Below are positions 58,403 through 64,000 of a DNA stretch of 64,000 nt, piece by piece. The stretch's first letter is position 1; the number at the start of each line of letters is the position of its first letter. Below the pieces are notes generated by a model. It saw nothing but the letters and a program-made list of their open reading frames with translations, was not told where the DNA came from and did not search any database. Source of the stretch: Trissonchulus latispiculum (lineage: Eukaryota; Nematoda; Enoplea; Enoplida; Ironidae); NCBI GenBank assembly GCA_030248195.1, contig JASAND010006562.1:52765-116764 (forward strand). The letters run 5' to 3'. The position numbers and the translations under genes were made by a program.

Positions 58403-61074
58403 ATGGAAAGTGACGACGACTTCGTGATAAAACGAAGAAAGAGGAAACGATATTTTATTGAATTACAAACAAGCACGTAAGAAATAAAATCGTTTCAGAT
58501 ATAATGTATAGCTAGAGCGCAAGACAGAAGTAATTGAACAAATTACGCTATAGCCAAATTAGAATGTTTCTTGATGACATTTGCATTGGTTTGACGTCTT
58601 GTTAACGTTAATTAACTATCAAACGGTTTATATAAATTTGCGTTATACGTATAACAATTTTTACGCTAACGTCGAATATAGAAATCCACGTGTTTAGTTG
58701 ACATTATGTGTCCATGAATATTTTAGACAAAGCAGATATTACTACAAACCAAAAAAAATTAATTCCTGCACTTACGTCGAATCAGCAAGGTAACATGTGT
58801 ATTTTTACATTATTTAATTGAACCATATGAGTATACTTTATAGCACATCTCTCGGTTCATTTAGAGATTTATACGGTTACGACGATATGCCCATTGAAAC
58901 GAGCGTAGACGATTTACTATATATGCCACCAAGCAAATTCGGCAAAATCGCACTTCTAAGTCGTTTTACCATTGGTCAATGGACACCATAGGGTGTAATG
59001 TCCAGTGGTCACTTCCGTCGTTTTCGGCGATTTGTTCACTGAAACGAGCGTACTCGGTTCACTATATATGCCCGCGGCGAAAACACCTGAAAATACCGTT
59101 TAGAGGCAGTTCTCCCAACTTTGATCGTGGGCGACCAACAACCGGCGCCATGCTGACCAGTGGTCATTTTGAGCTGTATCGGCACTATGCTCATCGCTTT
59201 CGTCCAGCTTGCGTCTATTTATCTGTTCCCCACCGACCAGCGTCACCCGTTAGAAAAGTCTAAAAGTCGAAAAATGATAAATCCAAATTTGTTCCTATCT
59301 ATTGAACTTTCAAACACTAAATCTTCGATACAAGCGTTTTCTAGCATACAGAATACATTCCCGCAGTCATTCTTATTGTTACACCCACCCATATTTCTGG
59401 GCTGCTTCCACTTGGCCATCGAAGGCGTGAAGTGGGAAAACTTCCTCGAGGTTCATATTATATTTTACCTAATCTCTCACAACATTATCTATACGGGTTT
59501 TCTGTTGCACCCAGCCCATTGCCCGTATCCATTTTCCTGTGCGACATATGTGTTTGTGTGCTAGCACTTTCGCGTCGGAACGATTATATCGAAAACTACT
59601 TTCTGGACGTCCGTAGTACGCTTTCGGTAACCACTAAAAATTTTGTCTATACGGATTTTTTTTGCGCCGAGGGCATTGCAAGAAATTTCATCTTCGTGCA
59701 TTGAAATAGTTATTTAAAATATATATAATTCAAATCTTTATTTCCATGTGCAACGAACTACAATACCAATTCTGATTCTTAAAGATTCTTCACATTCTAT
59801 TATTATTATGTAAATAAACATAAACTGCATAAACTATAAAGCTTGTTCAGAAGATCAAAATTCATTTCTACGGTTGGAGGTGCTGCAGAGACATTCTTAG
59901 TTTAATTTGTTCTTTCATTTAGCAGTATGTTAACACCAATTTTGAATATATACAGCAAAAACTAAAACGACAACTTTCCACTGCCAAACCACGCGTGAAA
60001 TAAACGAATGTCTGTGATAGTTATGGACACTGGATATCCGGATGTCCGGATAATTTTTATATCCGGATAATATCCGATTTGAGAAAAATATCCGAATATC
60101 CGTGTCCATTTCAGTCAAAACAATGAAAAATTAGCAAATTTTTGCCAAAAATTTCGAAAATTTTAAAATATTTTTCAAAAATTCCTCAGAAAATATTTTT
60201 GAAACGAAGGTTGCGGCTTGGTTGCATGATAGACATTCACAGCCTACCGAAAAATTGTCACAAAAATTGAAAATTTAACTGCAAAATCGAAAAATTTTCT
60301 TGAAGTTAAGTTTGGAATGGGCGGATAACCGGATATCCGGATATCCGTTGACGCAAACTAGGCGGATATCCGGATATGCAAAAATATCCTGTGCCCATCA
60401 CTAGTCTGTGATGGATAAAATGCCCTCACTTGGGTCATGACCAGTTTCAAAGTTTCGTTTCAAAGAAAAGGTGAAACAAATTGGGAAAACATATATTGAT
60501 TGGGAGGCTAAGGAATCCAATAATCCATATGATTCGCAGGAGTAAGTTACACGTATAGGACTAGCGTTTTTTCATGTACTTCTAGGTTGATCGCATTGGT
60601 TATAGTCATATTATTTTCGCAAGAACCTCTTTTTTTCGAAGAAACCTGTCCTATGAAGGAGTCTTAAAAACAGTGTTCTCCTGTTTGTAGTACTCTACAA
60701 GCAATATTTCTATTTTGTGCTCCTTGTGAGCATTTTGATTTGTTTGTAGTATTATGATATCTGGAAAACTATTTCAGAATCGACGATAGTTCTACTAACG
60801 ATTGCGATAGTCAACCATGGATCACAGCCACCGCACTCAGCAGTGAGACAGCTATCAATAGTCAACCAGAACAACCCTTGGAAATCCACAAGGAATTTCC
60901 TCATGGAAAATCTAAAACGTTTTATCCAAGAAGAGAAGGCCCTTACAATCCTTCACAACAGGCATCGGTTAAATGTAGTAGCAAAACTGACCTCTGTACA
61001 CAATCTGCAGCGGATCGCGTCTCAACAAGTCATTCTCAACTGCAGCTAGCTGGGGGATCTAATGAAATCATTCA
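58403..61074 (+). CDS. Gene D: start-containing gene, exon 3 broken by repeats
   Basis: Exon 1 (58403-58476) starts with ATG and codes MESDDDFVIKRRKRKRYFIE..., a short acidic head followed by a strong nuclear-localisation-like KRRKRKR. Exon 2 (58727-58789) and the start of exon 3 (58844-58867) join in phase. At 58868 the match to the intact copy D' stops and repeat sequence begins, with an early stop at 58987-58989. Downstream, 60445-60541 and 60778-61074 are bounded by splice sites, join in phase to each other and look coding (KQIGKTYIDWEAKESNNPY; KTFYPRREGPYNPSQQ). They probably belong to the 3' part of the original gene, and a possible exon at 59922-59990 (YVNTNFEYIQQKLKRQL) may too. No known domain is recognised. 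Two repeat insertions lie between the 5' and 3' parts, so this copy is probably a pseudogene or produces a truncated protein. Confidence 0.6.
58868..59704 (-). mobile_element. Repeat insertion in gene D related to the 162-bp array
   Basis: Starts exactly where D and D' diverge. The part 59385-59700, read inverted, resembles the tandem units of 49890-50345 (CACCCATATTTCTGGGCTGC against the GCCCAGCAAGATGGGTGGG phrase; TATACGG...TTTTCTG). 58880-59060 carries ATGCCCATTGAAACGAGCG and a second ACTGAAACGAGCGTA. End points are otherwise unclear. Confidence 0.45.
60018..60403. mobile_element. 386-bp hAT-type element with ATATCCGGAT repeats
   Basis: Ends TAGTTATGGACAC and GTGCCCATCACTA are imperfect inverted repeats, flanked by a perfect 8-bp duplication GTCTGTGA (60010-60017, 60404-60411). 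Subterminal regions are packed with ATATCCGGAT words in both halves. It lies about 40 bp upstream of the acceptor of the gene D exon at 60445, in the normal place of branch point and pyrimidine tract. Confidence 0.9.
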
Positions 61075-61108
61075 GTAAGTTTTAATGTTGTAGCTGCCGG
61101 TTGTAACT

Positions 61109-61380
61109 GGAACCACGTGTCGCCCCAAATCCGTATAATTGAAAAATATTCCCTTTCTGCTGAATGAAACCTTTCATTTGTTATCAAACTTGACTATTTT
61201 TCGTTTATTTTTTCTTTTCCTACAGTTTCTAAAATTTCTTAAACTGGAAATTCTACAGTTTTAGAATTTTTGAAAATGTTTTAAATCTCTGATTTGTGAG
61301 CCTTCAGAAAATATATACATTGTCATTCTTAAGTTGACTAATAAACTCTCTACAAAATTCACTCTTTTGGTCCAGTTTAA
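61109..61380. repeat. Dispersed repeat, copy 2
   Basis: Same-strand relative of 10802-11066; begins 35 bp after the last gene D exon. Confidence 0.75.
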
Positions 61381-61567
61381 CACTGGATTGCACCAATGAA
61401 GGATAGCTCGGTGTTAAGATAACCTCAGGGTCAACTCGGTGTTAACCGGATAATTCTCAGTTAATCCGTTGCACCAAATCAGGTGAAGTTAACCTCGAGG
61501 TTAACTCCGAACTAACTTAGTCTTCAGCGGCAGAAACTTAATGCTGAGTGCGATCAGGATAAACTGA
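61381..61567. repeat. TTGCACCA-type MITE fragment
   Basis: GGATTGCACCAATG (61385) and CCGTTGCACCAAATCAGG (about 61468) are followed by GGTTAACTC/AGTTAACC words in both orientations. Related in style to 28523-28892; the right part is missing or lies beyond the insertion at 61575. Confidence 0.5.
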
Positions 61568-61574
61568 CTACTAT

Positions 61575-61990
61575 CAAGAGTACATAATAGATAAGAGTAT
61601 GACAACAGGCAGGCTCTCTGTTATCAGAGCAAAAACTATGCTATGCGCGCTATCGGCTAACCCCCCCCCACAAATTGACCCCCTCTCACACCGCCCCTAT
61701 ATGGGTACATAGTTCCAAACGGGGGTCGCTCACTCGCTTAGTATGTTTTCTACATGCATATGTTAAACATACACGCTTGCACCCTGTTCCCAAATTAGGC
61801 CTCGGTTAATTATAACGTGTAATTATGCAAAGCAGTGAGCGACCCCCGTTTGGACCCCGTACCCATATAGGGGCGGTGTGAGAGGGGGTCAATTTGTGGG
61901 GGGGTTAGCCGATAGCGCGCATAGCATAGTTTTTGCTCTGATAACAGAGAGCCTGCCTGTTGTCAGACTCTTATCTATTATGTACTCTTG
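61575..61990. mobile_element. Foldback MITE, 7-bp-TSD family, copy 4
   Basis: 416 bp, CAAGAGTACATAAT ... ATTATGTACTCTTG, flanked by perfect 7-bp duplications CTACTAT (61568-61574, 61991-61997). The outer arms match the family. The C-run block reads CGCTATCGGCTAACC, and the centre differs from the other copies after GGGGTCGCTCACTCGC, so this is a distinct subfamily. Confidence 0.92.
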
Positions 61991-61997
61991 CTACTAT

Positions 61998-63378
61998 TAA
62001 GCCCGGTTCACACTGCGATAGGTTTAAGGTTTAAGGGTTAGGGTTAAAGGTTTAAGGTTTAAGCAAGGTTTAAGCAATGTCTGAATATCACGTGCTTTAT
62101 TATATCAAACAGTGTGCATTCAAATCTTCGCGGATTTAAACAAATTTTAGTTCTGTGAATACGTAAGGAATTCTACAACATACATAACGAAAAATGTTAA
62201 TTAAACCTTTATATAAGCAGCGGTATGACTCCCATACAAAATATAAGTATATAAACCATATATAAAACATATCTTTAATCAAAAATTTTTATGTTTCTGC
62301 CGACACTACAATTTTGACGAGTAAAACATTTCTTCCAGCAAAAAAGTGGAGCCTTCGGAAAGAATAACAGATTGCTCTAAACTCAGCCAAAACTTGAAAA
62401 GACTTTTTCCTGTGGAAATAAGTTTGGTCTTAAAAATTTTGACTTCTTGTCCAAGAACATCTAAGAAGATTGCGCATTATTAGACAGTGCAAATTAATTT
62501 AGACCGCAACTGAAAACTACCGAACTTTACGACTGCGTAGTTTAAATGTCGACTACGTAAATGCGTAGAATTTTTCATACTACGAATAAGCATTTTTATT
62601 TTTTGTCCTTTTGTCATTTTGAATCATCCCTTTCGAGCAAGCAACCAATGGATACCAGGAGCTTGAACAGTGCTCTAGGTAGAGTAACAAAATTGATTTC
62701 CATTGATTTCAATAGCACAGATACGAAAAATAAAGTTGAAGACAATTTCTAATGTCAGAGTAACTTTGGTCTTAAAAATTTTGACTTCTAGTGCGTGAAC
62801 ATCAAATAAATTTCCACTTTTTTCCAGGCCGCATAAATAACAGCAAAAAAGTCAGGGCGAGTAGATTTCAGTAGCCCTCCTTATATGACCTCCATTGTCA
62901 ATTAGCTTTAACCTTGAGGTTTACCCCATTCTGCTAGACTGGAGAGTGCTACTTCCTTGTTCCTTTTTATAGACCGTTATGCCAACCAGTAGGCCATTCG
63001 GCCAAAATCGACACAAGTCGATTTTAGCAGCCCTCCTGCTTAAGATAGCTCCATAGTCAATTAGCTTAAGGCTGCAGGTTTACGCCCCTCTCCTAGATTA
63101 CACGCGCTCCCCTTTCCGAATTCCTGGGAGGGCGCCTCGGGTGGAGCTCCGTCCGCACCAAACAAGCCCAGTTGCATGCTAGTTCTTGCTTCCTTGTTAT
63201 ATCCCGTTGAGTAATTGACAAGGACTGTATAATACACCAAAACGATATTATAATTATAGACTCACTGAACGAAAATCCAACCGCACAAAAAGAAAATATT
63301 ATCCTGAATTGCGGTTACACGTTCTGACAAATGTTGTTCATATCACTAGTTTTTCAAACGTCGCCTCTGCTATACTAT
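61998..63378. other. Spacer between D and D' with partial repeats
   Basis: 62003-62110 is the left part of a TTCACACTG-type MITE with GGTTTAAGGTTTAAG repeats. GGTCTTAAAAATTTTGACTT occurs at about 62428 and 62769. A ~150-bp unit (GTCGATTTTAGCAGCCCTCC ... TCAATTAGCTT) occurs twice, at about 62865-62925 and 63014-63075. No gene recognised. Confidence 0.5.
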
Positions 63379-64000
63379 CTAGGTAAAGTAAACGTACGTT
63401 CCTTTCTGAAAGGCAGGTTCTGAATCCTTCCCGATTCCGGTTACTTGTGAAGCTTCCTCCAAATTATCACTAGGACAGGATTCCTGTGATGGAGGGACAT
63501 CTGGCCATTCCTCAATATCATCAACAGTATATCCTGAAGACGGAAGTTCAACTTCTCTAAATGAACCGAGAGATGTGCTGCAAGTATACTCATATGGTTC
63601 AATTAAATAACGTAAAAATACACATGTTACCTTGCTGATTCGACGTAAGTGCAGGAATTAATTTTTTTTGGTTTGTAGTAATATCTGCTTTGTCTAAAAT
63701 ATTCATGGACACATAATGTCAACTAAACACGTGGATTTCTATAGTCGACGTTAGCGTAAAAATTGTTATACGTATAACGCAAATTTATATAAACCGTTTG
63801 ATAGTTAATTAACGTTAACAAGACGTCAAACCAATGCAAATGTCATCAACAAACATTCTAATTTGGCTATAGCGTAATTTGTTCAATTACTTCTGTCTTG
63901 CGCTCTAGCTATACATTATATCTGAAACGATTTTATTTCTTACGTGCTTGTTTGTGATTCAATAAAATATCGTTTCCTCTTTCTTCGTTTTATCACGAAA
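63379..64000 (-). CDS. Gene D': inverted near-identical copy of gene D 5' exons (cut by window end)
   Basis: On the minus strand: exon 1 (63944-64000, its ATG lies beyond the window), exon 2 (63631-63693, same length as in D) and exon 3 from 63577 with acceptor TTGCAG. Exon 3 stays open well beyond the point where D breaks, coding ...SLGSFREVELPSSGYTVDD and then an acidic Ser/Pro-rich stretch (EEWPDVPPSQESCPSDNLEE). It either splices at a GTACGT donor (exon end 63398) or reaches a TAG at 63379. Introns match D almost base for base (in intron 1 I count only two substitutions), and one visible exon change is Leu to Ser (TTA/TCA). This is the intact version of the locus. Family unknown; the KRRKRKR cluster suggests a nuclear protein. 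Confidence 0.7.

Noticed and set aside
59160..59704. Overlapping 134- and 90-codon frames
   Set aside because: They lie in repeat sequence related, in inverted orientation, to the 162-bp array and do not share frames with that copy.

Overview
The window reads as invertebrate-type metazoan nuclear DNA. It is AT-rich, and its real coding sequence is cut into short exons with good GT/AG borders and consistent phases. Long stretches are repeat-derived: foldback elements, MITEs with clean target-site duplications (TSDs), a small Ty3/gypsy LTR element, and elements built from tandem repeats plus a terminal hairpin. There are no operons, ribosome binding sites or bacterial signals. I cannot name the phylum.

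Layout. 1-15.9 kb: repeat-rich, with three GC-rich coding-like islands (6.2-8.0 kb), a pyrimidine-rich tract (8.5-10.2 kb), a 7-bp-TSD foldback element (13.26-13.63 kb) and other inverted repeats. 15.9-24.2 kb: gene A (+), at least eight exons, with two copies of a tandem-repeat/hairpin element lying in opposite orientation in its introns. 27.2-30.1 kb: gene B (+), a diverged tandem paralogue of gene A, with a nest of foldback elements in its intron. 31.2-32.6 kb: a 1.45-kb element holding a tRNA-derived SINE-like unit that is itself split by a 145-bp hAT-type MITE. 33.9-36.7 kb: two long foldbacks and one candidate minus-strand exon. 37.3-38.9 kb: a complete short LTR element (98-bp LTRs, 5-bp TSD) coding Gag, protease and an integrase-tail remnant but lacking reverse transcriptase. 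38.9-48.7 kb: repeats. 48.8-49.6 kb: terminal exon of gene E (-). 49.9-51.4 kb: third tandem-repeat/hairpin element. 52.3-54.9 kb: 3' end of gene C (+), ending in a CxxC...CxxC module, with a 518-bp hAT-type insertion in an intron. 58.4-61.1 kb: gene D (+). 63.4-64.0 kb: gene D', a nearly identical inverted copy of the first exons of D, cut by the window end.

Function. Genes A to E do not match any family I can name with confidence. The best-supported new biology is (i) the A/B paralogue family, (ii) the recent inverted duplication of gene D with one copy broken by repeats, and (iii) several compact mobile-element families whose boundaries can be read directly: a foldback family with 7-bp TSDs, an element class with ~153-163-bp internal tandem repeats and a compensated terminal hairpin, and a deleted LTR element keeping gag-pro.

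Limits. Exon models come from reading splice sites and frames by eye. 5' ends of A, B, C and E were not found, and no database comparison was possible.
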